Shown one piece after another: positions 48,315 to 58,164 of a DNA stretch of 64,000 bases. A model generated the notes under the pieces. It was not told where the DNA came from and did not search any database. It saw only the letters and a program-made list of their open reading frames with translations. A program made the translations under genes and the position numbers. Location: contig NZ_CP039381.1 in assembly GCF_005601135.1 (NCBI RefSeq), positions 1,795,941-1,859,940 on the forward strand. The letters are read 5' to 3'. Source of the DNA: Ruminococcus bovis. GTDB taxonomy: Bacteria > Bacillota > Clostridia > Oscillospirales > Acutalibacteraceae. The stretch's first letter is position 1. The number at the start of each line of letters is the position of its first letter.

Positions 48315-50041
48315 TGAAAAGTTCTTATGTAATTAGAAGAGTATTAAAGTATATTGGTAAGTACAAGTTTTCATTTATAATTTCACTTGTGTTAACTTTA
48401 TTTTCAACAGTATGTACATTATATATTCCTGTACTTGCCGGTGAAGCAATTGATATGATTGTTGGCAAAGGTAATGTTAACTTTGCAGGACTAACTAAGA
48501 TTTTAATTCTTATTTTAGTAGCTATTATTATTGGTGGTATTTCTCAGTATTTTACAAATACTTTAAACAACAGAATGGCAAACAATACTGTTAAGGATAT
48601 GCGTACCGATGCATTTAATAATTTGCAGTATGTTCCTGTTTCTTATATTGACAGCAGAAATACAGGTGACATTGTAAGTAGAGTTATTGCAGATGCAGAG
48701 CAGTTCTCTGACGGTTTAATTTTAGGTTTCCAAAACCTATTCTCAGGTGTTATTACTATTTTAGGTACATTGTTCTTTATGTTTACAATCAATATTTGGT
48801 TGGCACTTATTGTACTTGTATTAACTCCACTTTCACTTTTTGTTTCTAAGTTTATTTCAAAGAGAACTTATAAATACTTTAAGAAACAAAGTGAACAAAG
48901 AGGTAAGGAAACTTCCTATATTGAAGAAATGCTAAGTAACATTAAGGTTGTAAAATCCTATCATAGGGAAGATGAAAATTCTGAAAACTTTGATGTTATC
49001 AACGAAGAACTTGGCAAAGACTCTCTAAATGCAACTTTCTTCTCCTCACTGACTAACCCTTGTACAAGATTTGTTAATTCTATTGTATATGCAGTAGTTG
49101 GTTTAAGTGGTGCATTGTTTGCAATTAACGGAATTATTACAGTTGGTAACTTGTCAGCATCTTTGGCATATGCAAACCAATACACAAAGCCATTTAACGA
49201 TATTACAGGTGTTATTACCGAACTGCAAAATGCCATTGCTTGTGCAGGTAGATTGCTTGAAGTTATTGATGCAGAAAAAGAAAGTGATGCAAAAGGTCAA
49301 TTACCTACCAATGTTAAAGGTGACTTTACTGTTAGTGATGTGGCATTTTCTTATGATAAAAATAAAGAACTTATTAAAAATCTATCCTTTGAACTAAAGA
49401 GTGGTCAGCGACTTGCAGTAGTAGGTCCTACAGGCTGTGGTAAAACAACTTTAATCAATCTACTAATGCATTTCTATGATATAGACAGTGGTTCAATTAA
49501 GGTTGATGGTGTTGATATTAATACAGTTAGCAGAAAGTCACTAAGACAAAATGTTGGTATGGTGCTACAAGATACATGGTTAAAAAGTGGTACTATTAAA
49601 GAAAATATTGTTTTCGGTAATGAAAATGTAACTGATGAACAGGTTATTGAAGCAGCTAAGAAAAGCCATGCACATTCATTTATCAAGAAACTTCACAACG
49701 GTTACGATACATTTATCGGTGAAGACGGTGGTTCATTGTCAACAGGTCAAAAGCAGTTAATCTGTATTACAAGACTAATGCTTAGCCCACCACCGATTTT
49801 AATTCTTGATGAAGCTACTTCATCAATTGACTTGCTGACAGAACAGAGAATTACAAGGTCATTTATGAAACTTATGAAGGACAGAACAAGTTTTGTTGTT
49901 GCTCATAGATTAAAGACAATTGTGGAAAGTGACCTTATCCTTGTTATGAAAGACGGTAAAGTTATTGAAAGTGGTACTCATAAGTCACTTATGGAGCAAA
50001 ACGGTTTCTACAAAGAACTATATCAAAGCCAGTTTGACTAG
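48314..50041 (+). CDS. ABC exporter subunit (heterodimer partner 2)
   Basis: Half-transporter of 575 aa with six membrane helices and an ATP-binding domain: Walker A GPTGCGKTT, Walker B ILILDEATSSID with the normal Glu, but the signature reads LSTGQ. The altered signature of this subunit and the altered Walker B of its partner belong to the same composite site, so one of the two ATP sites is degenerate. Translationally coupled to the first subunit. Confidence 0.93.
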   Translation: MKSSYVIRRVLKYIGKYKFSFIISLVLTLFSTVCTLYIPVLAGEAIDMIVGKGNVNFAGLTKILILILVAIIIGGISQYFTNTLNNRMANNTVKDMRTDAFNNLQYVPVSYIDSRNTGDIVSRVIADAEQFSDGLILGFQNLFSGVITILGTLFFMFTINIWLALIVLVLTPLSLFVSKFISKRTYKYFKKQSEQRGKETSYIEEMLSNIKVVKSYHREDENSENFDVINEELGKDSLNATFFSSLTNPCTRFVNSIVYAVVGLSGALFAINGIITVGNLSASLAYANQYTKPFNDITGVITELQNAIACAGRLLEVIDAEKESDAKGQLPTNVKGDFTVSDVAFSYDKNKELIKNLSFELKSGQRLAVVGPTGCGKTTLINLLMHFYDIDSGSIKVDGVDINTVSRKSLRQNVGMVLQDTWLKSGTIKENIVFGNENVTDEQVIEAAKKSHAHSFIKKLHNGYDTFIGEDGGSLSTGQKQLICITRLMLSPPPILILDEATSSIDLLTEQRITRSFMKLMKDRTSFVVAHRLKTIVESDLILVMKDGKVIESGTHKSLMEQNGFYKELYQSQFD

Positions 50042-50068
50042 TATATATTGCGAATTTAATGAAATATA

Positions 50069-50098
50069 TTGCAATAAATAGGTTTTATATGATATAAT
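50069..50098 (+). promoter_or_regulatory. Possible promoter of the first glycerophosphotransferase gene
   Basis: TTGCAA (50069-50074) and TATAAT (50093-50098), 18 bases apart, 25 bases before the start codon. Confidence 0.55.
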
Positions 50099-50123
50099 CA
50101 TATGCATACAGGAGGGTATAGAA

Positions 50124-53100
50124 ATGAATTTCTGTGGATTTTTAAATGAATTTACTGATAAGAATGAGAAAGAGGTTATAATTAAAGGCACAGTTTCTGC
50201 TGAGATTATAAGCTGTAGTTCAAATTCTATTACTATAAATGTGCCACAGCAAGATTCTAACTTGGATTCAATTATTGGCTTTGCAGCTTTAGATTATGAT
50301 AATAAATTTCTTTGGTATAATGAAACAGAAGTTACTGAAGGCGAGAACACAGTTGTTTTTGATGGGTTTGATTATTTTGTAGCAGATAGAGCACCTATAA
50401 GATATAAGCTATATGCAGTTTTTGAAGAAGATGGTGTTCTTCATTTTTGTAGATTCTACAGTCAAGAAATCAAGGAAAAGTATAAAGCAACATATGACAG
50501 AAATTTACTTTATTATGATGTAATAGCTGAAGGTAGATTTGAAGATGAAGATTATTGTACTTGCTTAAGTGTTACCAGAGGTGGCTACTTTGCCTTATTA
50601 GTATTTAATAAAAAGGATATTTACAACTTTAGATTTACAAATACTGTTGATGATGTAGAGGTTGTTGACGGTAAATTGACTTTTGATGTAAAGGTTAATA
50701 AGGTTAAGGAAGCATCAGAATGGGCACTTGTAGGTATGGATAAATCAGGTGAAGAACCTGTTTATTATGATTTGCCACCACAACCCTTTGATGATGACGG
50801 TGAATTCTTTATCAGTCATTGCAGTTTAACAAGAGATTTTATTAAACTGCCTAAGCCAACTACACTAAGCCTTTACACAAAGTATGTTGTAGACGGTAAG
50901 CCATATTACACCAGAGTTTCTGTATCATCTCCAAAGGTTTCTAAGAAAATTCGTAAAATTTCTTATGAAGAATTTTTACAGCTAAATGATGACCTAAAGG
51001 CTTTTACAATTCGTTCACTTGATAATGATATTCAGTTTGTTTCTGTAGCACCTTCTACCGGTTATGAACTTGTAAATAATAGTGTTAAAGATACTATTTT
51101 ATCAGAGGACTTTAATGTTTCCAGAGTTTTGTTCTGTACTCAAAGTGTATCGGAAAAGGGTGAATACAATCTTCACCTTAACCCTGATATGAGTGAAGTT
51201 GAGGAAATGTGGGCTTATTGTTATTTTCCTAAAACAAAGGAAAAAGTTATTGTTGATGTAGTAAGTTGGGACAAAGATACAGGGAACTTATCCCTTAATC
51301 TTTCAAACCTTAAGAAATCTTGCAAGGACTTTACTGCAAGGTCATATATGCTATGTATAGCATTTTTATATGAAGGTCTTGTATATCCTGCTAAACTTAA
51401 GAACCCTAACTACCACGGAAAGCTAACTGCTCCTGAACTTTTACCACTTGAAAAAAGATTATTCCCGGTTGTTGAGAGATTTGATATTAATGGTGTTGAA
51501 GTGTCACTTGCACCAATCTACTTTGTTTCCGGTAATATATATATTAGAATCAGAGAGAATTTACTTTCTCAGAAGGACCTTGTATTTGTTGATTACAAAA
51601 ATTTGGATTTCCACGATAACTTTATGGATGTTACTGTAAAGATACCTAAGGAAGATAACCGTAAATATACAGGTTTTGCTTTCACATACAGATACAAGAA
51701 AAGTGATGATAGATGTGCTTATTTCATTGAAGGCAAAATCACCAAGAAACTTTTTGGCACATATTTATCAGCAAGTATTGATATGTCAAAACTTGATTTA
51801 AAGAGAGTTATATGGGACTTATATGCTACCTTTGAAGAAGATGGCAGAAGATACGGTGCTAGTATTTCTCTTACAGATAAGCAGATAGAAAAGGTACTTT
51901 ACGACAAAAAGAGAGTTAAAAAGCAAGTTGATTGTACAATCAAAACAGATGAAGGTGAGGATGTTATTTTCCCTTATCATACATCTATCAATACAGTTGC
52001 TTTTAATATGAGAGAGAAGTCAAACATTGACTCCAGTGAGTTTAGAGCTAAAGAGTTTGAGGCTCTAAAAATCTTTAAAAGAAATAAAAAGAAACTGTTA
52101 AGTCAAAATATTATTCTTATTTATGAGAAGTTCTGTGCTTGTGCTCAAGATAACGGTTACTGTTTCTTTAAGCATTGTATGGAACATAATGTTGAAAAAA
52201 TCTTAAATGCTAAGATTTATTATATTATCGACAAGAGCGTTTCTGACTATGAAAGAGTAAAGAAGTATGATGACCATGTACTTGATTTTCTTTCAATTGA
52301 CCATATGGTTTATTTGTTGGCATCAAAGTTACTTGTTTCTTCAGACTCAAAGCCACATAGTTATGCTTGGCGACCAAACAACTCATTTGTTTCAGAAATG
52401 CTAAAGGAAAAACAGATTTTCTTCTTACAACATGGTGTTATTGCACTAAAGAGAGTTGATGGTATCTTTGGCAAGAATGGTGGTAATCCGGTTAACAAGT
52501 TTGTTGTTTCTACTCCACTTGAAAGGTCAATTATCATTAACAAGTTTGGATATAAGAGTACCGAAGTTTGTATGACAGGTCTTGCCAGATGGGATGAACT
52601 TGTTGATAAATCTAAGGATTATAACGAAGTTTTGATTATGCCAACATGGCGTAACTGGCTTGATGAAGCTGAGAACAGCACTTTCTTGCATAGCGATTAT
52701 TACAAGAACTATTCTAAGTTACTTGAAAGTGAAAGACTAAATAAGCTACTTGAAGATAATAACCTTATGGTTAACTTCTATATTCACCCTAAGTTTAAGG
52801 ACTATATCGGTAACTTTGATGTTACAAGTAAGAGAATGAGACTTATTCCTTACGGTGAAGAACCTCTGAATGAACTTATGATGAGATGTAAACTTCTGAT
52901 TACTGACTATAGCTCAGTATGTTGGGATGTTTACTATATGAACAAGCCAATTCTTTTCTATCAGTTTGACTATGATTTATACAACAAGGTTCATGGTTCT
53001 TACATTAATATGGAGAAAGATTTGTTCGGTTATCGTAGTTTAACTATGGATAAACTTCTTGATGACTTTGAAAATGCTATTAAAAATAATTTCAAACAAC

Positions 53101-53204
53101 CTAAGGAATTTGACGAAATGAGAGAAAGCACTTTTGCTTTTACTGACAAAAATAATTCCTCAAGAATTGTTCTTGAAATTAAGAAAATGAAAATCTTTGA
53201 TTAA
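50124..53204 (+). CDS. CDP-glycerol glycerophosphotransferase family protein (large N-terminal region)
   Basis: Protein of 1,026 aa. The C-terminal ~370 residues are a CDP-glycerol:poly(glycerophosphate) glycerophosphotransferase (TagF/TarF-like, GT-B fold): ILIYEKFCACAQDNGYCFFKHC (about 662), FFLQHGVIALKRVDG, TGLARWDEL, MPTWRNWLD and LITDYSSVCWDVYYMNKPILF (about 924). Such enzymes add glycerol- or ribitol-phosphate to surface polymers. The first ~640 residues are unassigned, rich in predicted beta strands, and look like repeated modules with aromatic motifs (GFDYF, RYKLYAVFEEDG). No signal peptide. AGGAGGG lies 7 bases upstream. A paralogue follows after 200 bases. Confidence 0.88.
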   Translation: MNFCGFLNEFTDKNEKEVIIKGTVSAEIISCSSNSITINVPQQDSNLDSIIGFAALDYDNKFLWYNETEVTEGENTVVFDGFDYFVADRAPIRYKLYAVFEEDGVLHFCRFYSQEIKEKYKATYDRNLLYYDVIAEGRFEDEDYCTCLSVTRGGYFALLVFNKKDIYNFRFTNTVDDVEVVDGKLTFDVKVNKVKEASEWALVGMDKSGEEPVYYDLPPQPFDDDGEFFISHCSLTRDFIKLPKPTTLSLYTKYVVDGKPYYTRVSVSSPKVSKKIRKISYEEFLQLNDDLKAFTIRSLDNDIQFVSVAPSTGYELVNNSVKDTILSEDFNVSRVLFCTQSVSEKGEYNLHLNPDMSEVEEMWAYCYFPKTKEKVIVDVVSWDKDTGNLSLNLSNLKKSCKDFTARSYMLCIAFLYEGLVYPAKLKNPNYHGKLTAPELLPLEKRLFPVVERFDINGVEVSLAPIYFVSGNIYIRIRENLLSQKDLVFVDYKNLDFHDNFMDVTVKIPKEDNRKYTGFAFTYRYKKSDDRCAYFIEGKITKKLFGTYLSASIDMSKLDLKRVIWDLYATFEEDGRRYGASISLTDKQIEKVLYDKKRVKKQVDCTIKTDEGEDVIFPYHTSINTVAFNMREKSNIDSSEFRAKEFEALKIFKRNKKKLLSQNIILIYEKFCACAQDNGYCFFKHCMEHNVEKILNAKIYYIIDKSVSDYERVKKYDDHVLDFLSIDHMVYLLASKLLVSSDSKPHSYAWRPNNSFVSEMLKEKQIFFLQHGVIALKRVDGIFGKNGGNPVNKFVVSTPLERSIIINKFGYKSTEVCMTGLARWDELVDKSKDYNEVLIMPTWRNWLDEAENSTFLHSDYYKNYSKLLESERLNKLLEDNNLMVNFYIHPKFKDYIGNFDVTSKRMRLIPYGEEPLNELMMRCKLLITDYSSVCWDVYYMNKPILFYQFDYDLYNKVHGSYINMEKDLFGYRSLTMDKLLDDFENAIKNNFKQPKEFDEMRESTFAFTDKNNSSRIVLEIKKMKIFD

Positions 53205-53221
53205 ATCATATAAAAGTTATA

Positions 53222-53247
53222 AGCACCTCAATGAGGTGCTTTTCTTT
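53222..53247 (+). terminator. Terminator of the first glycerophosphotransferase gene
   Basis: An 8-bp stem AGCACCTC with GAGGTGCT around AAT, followed by TTTCTTT. Confidence 0.88.
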
Positions 53248-53406
53248 GGAAAATTTAACTAAAAATATAAAATTTATTATTGTATAAAAGCCATTATAAA
53301 TATTCTACCTATTTATGTAGAATGTATAAATTTACAAAAAACTAATTTATCTACTATATTTCATTATTTTTTTGTGCTATAATTTTCAAGAGAGGAGGCA
53401 AAAGCT

Positions 53407-56400
53407 GTGAAATATTTTGGTTTGCTGGATGAATTTTCTGATAAAGAAATAATAATACAAGATCGTATAAAGGCAGAGTTAATCGGTGAAGGAGAAAACA
53501 AGGTAACTATTAGATTTCCTCATCAAGATGTTAACTATAAAGATGCAGTTGCTTTTGCACTTCTTGATTCTCACAACAAATATTTGTGGTATAAGGACAC
53601 TAAGATAAACAGTGACCTTTGTACTATTAATTTTGATGGCTTTGATTATTTACAGATTGATTATGTACCACTAAGATTTAAACTATACCTTGTATTTCAG
53701 GGTAACGGTCACTTAACTTTCTGTAGATTGTATTCAAAGAGTATTAAGGACGAATACAGACTGACTAAAGATAAAAGATTACTGTATTACAGTTCAATTT
53801 CTTCTGCCGAATATAGAAAAGAAGAAGTTAATCTAATTACAAATATTACAACATCAGGTTATTTTGGTTTTATCTTAATTAACAAATCCAGCAGAGTTGA
53901 TTATATTGTCAGCAATACTGTTGATAATTTTAAGATTTTTCAAGATGATTTTTGCTTTGATGTTACCTTAGAGAAAATTTCTAAGTTTACTAATTTTGGT
54001 GTTAGCTTTAAGTCAGCTTTACCTAATGTAAATACTATATATGACTTTAAACCGACTTTAGTTCGTGATATGGGGGATAGGTTTGTTCTGGAATGTAGAT
54101 TGCCTAGAACATATTTTCAGGGTATTAAGCCTGATGTGTTTAACCTACATACATATTACGATATTGACGGTGAAAGATATTATTCAACTGTACAGATTAA
54201 GGATAAAGAAAATTATGACAATATTCTTGAATTATCTGCTACAGATAAACTTCAGCACAGAACTTTAATTGATGAAATAACTTTTACAGCAACAGAAAGT
54301 TATAAGCTACAGTTCTCTACTATTTTACCTTACAATGGTGTTGAGATTACTCCGGAAAATACTGCAAAGAGAATTTTGTTCTCTCCAAATTTTGTAGCTA
54401 CAAGAGTATTTTACGGTGCACAGTCAGTTGACCAGTTGGGACAATATCGTATTTCTTTATACACAGACCTAAGTGGTATCAGCGATTTAAGTGTATTTGC
54501 CCATTGTACCTCAATTAAAGAAAAAATTATTCTTGATGTTACAGAATTTAACCCTAAGAAAAATGAATTTATAGTTGACTTCTCAGCTTTTAAGGAAGCT
54601 ATGGAGGATATTACTTCCCGTACATATTCAATTTGTGTTGCGTTTTCCTATAACGGTTATATGTATTGTGGAAAAGTTTCTGCACCTGATTATAAAGAAG
54701 ATGAAAGTACAAAGTATCTTCAAGAGGTAGAAACCTTAACTATAAAAGATACAATAGCAGTTGTTGAACCTATGTACGGCAGTAACGGTACTTTCTATGT
54801 TAGAGTAAAGGACAGACTTTCTTTATTTAAGGATAAAGTTTCTGTTTCTTACCAAAAGGCATATTTCAAGGATAAGTACCTATATATTGTAACTGATATT
54901 ACTAATAACAAAGAACATTTCACAGGCTATGCTTTGTCATATAGATTTAAAGACAGTGAAGACAGAAGAATTTACTATACAAGTGCAGAGCTTATTCCAA
55001 GTGGTGACAACACTCATCTTAAAGGTAGATTTGATTTATCTAAGATTGAATTACAAAAGTCTGTATGGGATGTTTATGCAGTATTTAATGATGGCAGAAC
55101 TGCTTATTTTGCCAATGTGTATGTAGATAAAAGACAAATGTATGACTATCTGTATCACAAGTCAATGAGTGAAAATTTCTACAGATTTTCTAATAAGGAA
55201 GATACAGATATTCTGTTTCCTTACTTTACTACAAGGGATACACTTGCCTTTATGATTAGACAGATTAGCCCTTGTGACTCAAGAAAATTTAAGATGAAAG
55301 AAATTTTAGCAGTATGTTGTCATAAGGTTCTAAAGTGGTACTATAGCCACAAGAACATTACCTTAGTGTATGAAAGAAAGTCACAAACTGCTCAGGATAA
55401 CGGTTACTATTTCTTTAAACATTGTATGGACCACAGAGTAGGAAAAAGGTTAAAGTCAAAGATTTGTTATGTTATTGACCCATCATCACCTGACTATAAA
55501 AATGTTGAACCATACAAGGGTAATGTGCTTAACTTTATGTCATTTAAGCATATGATTTATCTGTTAGGTGCAAAGAACTTAGTATATACTCATTCCAAGA
55601 ATGACTGTTATATTTGGAGACCAAACAACTCGGTAATTGCCGAGAGAATAAGATTTAAGAAACATATTTTCTTACAACACGGTGTAACCTCACTAAAGAG
55701 AATTGATAAATTTTACGGTAAAGGTAAAGCCGGTGATACTGATGTATTTGTTGTTTCTTCTAAGAAAGAAAGAGAAATTGTAAACAAATGGTTTGGCTAT
55801 TCAAAGGAACAAACTCCTATTACCGGTTTGGCAAGATGGGATGCATTAAAGGATAAGTCAAATGGTTCTAACGAAATTGCTTTAGTACCAACAACAAGAA
55901 ATTGGCTTGATGATGTACCTAGTGAAAAGTTCCTAGACAGTGACTTCTATAATAGATATATGGAACTGCTAAATTCTCCTGAACTAAAGACAGTTTTGGC
56001 TAATAATGACCTAGAACTAAACTTCTGTATCAGCAGTAAATATAAAGATTACTTTACAAGTGATAAGATTGATAACAAGAGAATTCATATTTCAGTTATT
56101 GGTGAAAAGCCTTTAAATGAAATCCTAATGAAAAGCAAGTTGCTTATTACCGATTACAGTTCAGTATGTTACGATATGCTTTATATGTGTAAGCCTGTAC
56201 TGTTCTATCAGTTCGACTATGAAAAGTTCATTAACTCAGTAGGCACATATATTAATATGGACAAAGACTTAATGGGTGACAGAAGTATCAGTGCAATTGA
56301 CTTGTGTAATGATATAAACAAAATGGCAAAGAGTAATTTTAGACTTCCTTATGAATATAAATTAATGAGGGACAATAGTTTTACTTATTTTGACAGAAAT

Positions 56401-56445
56401 AACTCTCTGAGAATTATTCAAGAACTTAAAAAGGTTATGGAATAA
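53407..56445 (+). CDS. CDP-glycerol glycerophosphotransferase family protein, paralogue (GTG start)
   Basis: Protein of 1,012 aa, collinear with the upstream gene over its whole length but clearly diverged. N-terminus FGLLDEFSDKEIIIQDRIKAE matches FCGFLNEFTDKNEKEVIIKG. The C-terminal transferase has VYERKSQTAQDNGYYFFKHC (about 652), LQHGVTSLKRID, TGLARWDAL, PTTRNWLDD and LITDYSSVCYDMLYMCKPVLF. The start is GTG with GAGGAGG 8 bases upstream; no ATG fits as well. It has its own upstream TATAAT, so it is probably transcribed separately. Two copies suggest two acceptor or polymer specificities. Confidence 0.87.
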   Translation: MKYFGLLDEFSDKEIIIQDRIKAELIGEGENKVTIRFPHQDVNYKDAVAFALLDSHNKYLWYKDTKINSDLCTINFDGFDYLQIDYVPLRFKLYLVFQGNGHLTFCRLYSKSIKDEYRLTKDKRLLYYSSISSAEYRKEEVNLITNITTSGYFGFILINKSSRVDYIVSNTVDNFKIFQDDFCFDVTLEKISKFTNFGVSFKSALPNVNTIYDFKPTLVRDMGDRFVLECRLPRTYFQGIKPDVFNLHTYYDIDGERYYSTVQIKDKENYDNILELSATDKLQHRTLIDEITFTATESYKLQFSTILPYNGVEITPENTAKRILFSPNFVATRVFYGAQSVDQLGQYRISLYTDLSGISDLSVFAHCTSIKEKIILDVTEFNPKKNEFIVDFSAFKEAMEDITSRTYSICVAFSYNGYMYCGKVSAPDYKEDESTKYLQEVETLTIKDTIAVVEPMYGSNGTFYVRVKDRLSLFKDKVSVSYQKAYFKDKYLYIVTDITNNKEHFTGYALSYRFKDSEDRRIYYTSAELIPSGDNTHLKGRFDLSKIELQKSVWDVYAVFNDGRTAYFANVYVDKRQMYDYLYHKSMSENFYRFSNKEDTDILFPYFTTRDTLAFMIRQISPCDSRKFKMKEILAVCCHKVLKWYYSHKNITLVYERKSQTAQDNGYYFFKHCMDHRVGKRLKSKICYVIDPSSPDYKNVEPYKGNVLNFMSFKHMIYLLGAKNLVYTHSKNDCYIWRPNNSVIAERIRFKKHIFLQHGVTSLKRIDKFYGKGKAGDTDVFVVSSKKEREIVNKWFGYSKEQTPITGLARWDALKDKSNGSNEIALVPTTRNWLDDVPSEKFLDSDFYNRYMELLNSPELKTVLANNDLELNFCISSKYKDYFTSDKIDNKRIHISVIGEKPLNEILMKSKLLITDYSSVCYDMLYMCKPVLFYQFDYEKFINSVGTYINMDKDLMGDRSISAIDLCNDINKMAKSNFRLPYEYKLMRDNSFTYFDRNNSLRIIQELKKVME

Positions 56446-56524
56446 TATTAGAATATAAAATAGTAAACATTAACATAAAACAGTATGTAAACTTGTGAAA
56501 TGTTACAATATTAATGTTTGCTTG

Positions 56525-56553
56525 TTGACCATATATTTGTACTATGGTAATAT
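56525..56553 (+). promoter_or_regulatory. Promoter of the DUF4234 gene
   Basis: TTGACC (56525-56530) and TAATAT (56548-56553) with a 17-base spacer, 30 bases before the start. Confidence 0.6.
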
Positions 56554-56583
56554 ATAACCAATAAGAAATAGGAGGGTTATGTT

Positions 56584-57129
56584 ATGATAACTAAAAGAAA
56601 TATAGGATTAGCAATCCTATTCACAATTATTACTTGTGGTATCTACGGTATCTACTGGATGGTAGTTGTTACTGATGATACTAACAAAGCAGTAAACGAC
56701 CCTAACGGTACATCCGGTGGTATTGTTGTATTACTATCAATTGTTACTTGTGGTATTTACGGAATTTATTGGGCTTATAAACAAGGGGAAAAGCTTGATA
56801 ATGCAAAGAATATGCGTGGTATTCCATCATCAAATTCTAATATTCTTTACTTAGTTCTTGATATTCTTGGTCTAGGCATTATCGCTATTGCATTAATGCA
56901 GGATGCCCTAAATAAAATCTCTGATTATGACAGCTTTAACGGTAACAACGGTTATAACAATGGTTATAATAATGGCTACAACAACGGTTACACTAACCAG
57001 AACGGTCAAGGTTATAACAGTGTTCATCAGAATAACACAGGTTATAACGGTGTTAACTACAACGGCAATGGCCAAGATAATTCTCAGGCAAATTATAACA
57101 ACAACCAGAATAATAACGGACAGATGTAA
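56584..57129 (+). CDS. DUF4234 membrane protein with Asn/Gly/Tyr-rich tail
   Basis: Protein of 181 aa. Two repeats of TCGIYGIYW (residues about 18-26 and 57-65) in membrane segments are typical of DUF4234, and a third hydrophobic segment follows (about 87-106). The last ~65 residues are a low-complexity tail with NGYN repeats encoded by near-perfect 12-base repeats (about 56940-57000). Function unknown. The DUF2752 gene begins 5 bases after its stop. Confidence 0.85.
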   Translation: MITKRNIGLAILFTIITCGIYGIYWMVVVTDDTNKAVNDPNGTSGGIVVLLSIVTCGIYGIYWAYKQGEKLDNAKNMRGIPSSNSNILYLVLDILGLGIIAIALMQDALNKISDYDSFNGNNGYNNGYNNGYNNGYTNQNGQGYNSVHQNNTGYNGVNYNGNGQDNSQANYNNNQNNNGQM

Positions 57130-57134
57130 TTTTT

Positions 57135-57521
57135 ATGAAAGAAAGATTGTATAAAACTCTAAAGCCTATATTTTTACTGCTAATTGTTGGTGGTATATAT
57201 GTAGTGCTAATATACACAACAGGCTTCAAGATTCCTTGTCCAATTAAATTTGCAACAGGTTTTGATTGTCCCGGTTGTGGTATTTCTAGGGTTCTTCTTT
57301 CTTATTTGCGACTTGATTTTAAAACTGCATTTTTCACCAATCCGGTAATAACAGTTATTTTGCCAATAATGTTAGGTGATTATATATATCACAAATATCA
57401 TTATGTGGTTCACAATAACAAAAAGCCTTTTAATAAACTAGAAAATATTTCTATGTATGTTATGATAGGTGCATTAATCTTGTACGCAGTAATTAAAAAT
57501 ATTTATGTTCACATAAACTAA
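57135..57521 (+). CDS. DUF2752 membrane protein
   Basis: Protein of 128 aa with three hydrophobic segments and the DUF2752 motif CPIKFATGFDCPGCGISR (Cys-rich, CPGCG). Function unknown. DUF4234 and DUF2752 genes are often neighbours in Clostridia. Five bases from the upstream stop, so co-transcribed. Confidence 0.87.
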   Translation: MKERLYKTLKPIFLLLIVGGIYVVLIYTTGFKIPCPIKFATGFDCPGCGISRVLLSYLRLDFKTAFFTNPVITVILPIMLGDYIYHKYHYVVHNNKKPFNKLENISMYVMIGALILYAVIKNIYVHIN

Positions 57522-57530
57522 AAAATTAGA

Positions 57531-57560
57531 GGATACTTGTTTTCAAGTATCCTTATTTCT
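57531..57560 (+). terminator. Terminator of the DUF4234-DUF2752 operon
   Basis: A 9-bp stem GGATACTTG (57531-57539) with CAAGTATCC (57544-57552), followed by TTATTTCTTTT. Confidence 0.85.
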
Positions 57561-57618
57561 TTTGTAAAAAGTTCTTTAATTGTATTCCTAGCATAATATA
57601 CTTAGTAGGAGGTATGCT

Positions 57619-58116
57619 ATGAGAAATTTTAATGGTCTTTGTTATGTGCTAAACCATTCACCAAATGCAGTGGCTTGTGTTTATGGTAGCGAAAGTTATA
57701 GTGATATTAAAGGTAGGGTAATGTTTTATCAGCTAAGGGATTATGTAATTGTTAGGGCAGAGGTTAGTGGATTGCCAAAATGCGATAAACCTTGTGAAAG
57801 CCCTATATTTGCATTTCATATTCATAGTGGTGAAGAATGTACAGGTGACAAAACCGATTCATTTAAAAATGCCGGTACTCACTACAACCCAAATAATTGT
57901 AAGCATCCATACCATGCAGGAGATATGCCACCACTAATGGGTACTGATGGGAAGGCTTTTTCTATGTTTATGACAGATAGATTTACCGTAAATGAAGTGA
58001 TAGGAAAAACTGTTATAATTCATCTTCATCCTGATGACTTTGCTACCCAACCATCAGGTAATTCCGGTGAAAAAATAGCTTGTGGTGTTATAAACCGTAA
58101 TTGTAACAGAAGATAA
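57619..58116 (+). CDS. Cu/Zn superoxide dismutase-like protein
   Basis: Protein of 165 aa with all metal-ligand motifs of Cu/Zn SOD: FHIHSG (two Cu His), GTHYNP (bridging His), HPYHAGDMPP (Zn His and Asp) and IIHLHPDDF (fourth Cu His), plus the GNSGEKIACGVI ending. It lacks a signal peptide, so it appears cytoplasmic, unlike most bacterial Cu/Zn SODs. It could detoxify superoxide or be a divergent family member. The ribosome binding site is AGGAGG. Confidence 0.88.
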   Translation: MRNFNGLCYVLNHSPNAVACVYGSESYSDIKGRVMFYQLRDYVIVRAEVSGLPKCDKPCESPIFAFHIHSGEECTGDKTDSFKNAGTHYNPNNCKHPYHAGDMPPLMGTDGKAFSMFMTDRFTVNEVIGKTVIIHLHPDDFATQPSGNSGEKIACGVINRNCNRR

Positions 58117-58118
58117 AA

Positions 58119-58160
58119 ATAACCGACCTAAGTTTACTTATAACTAAGGTCGGTTTTCTT
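58119..58160. terminator. Bidirectional terminator between the SOD-like gene and the small minus-strand gene
   Basis: Stem AACCGACCTTAGT-type: AACCGACCTAAGTT with AACTAAGGTCGGTT, with T-rich tails usable on both strands. Confidence 0.8.
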
Positions 58161-58164
58161 ATAA

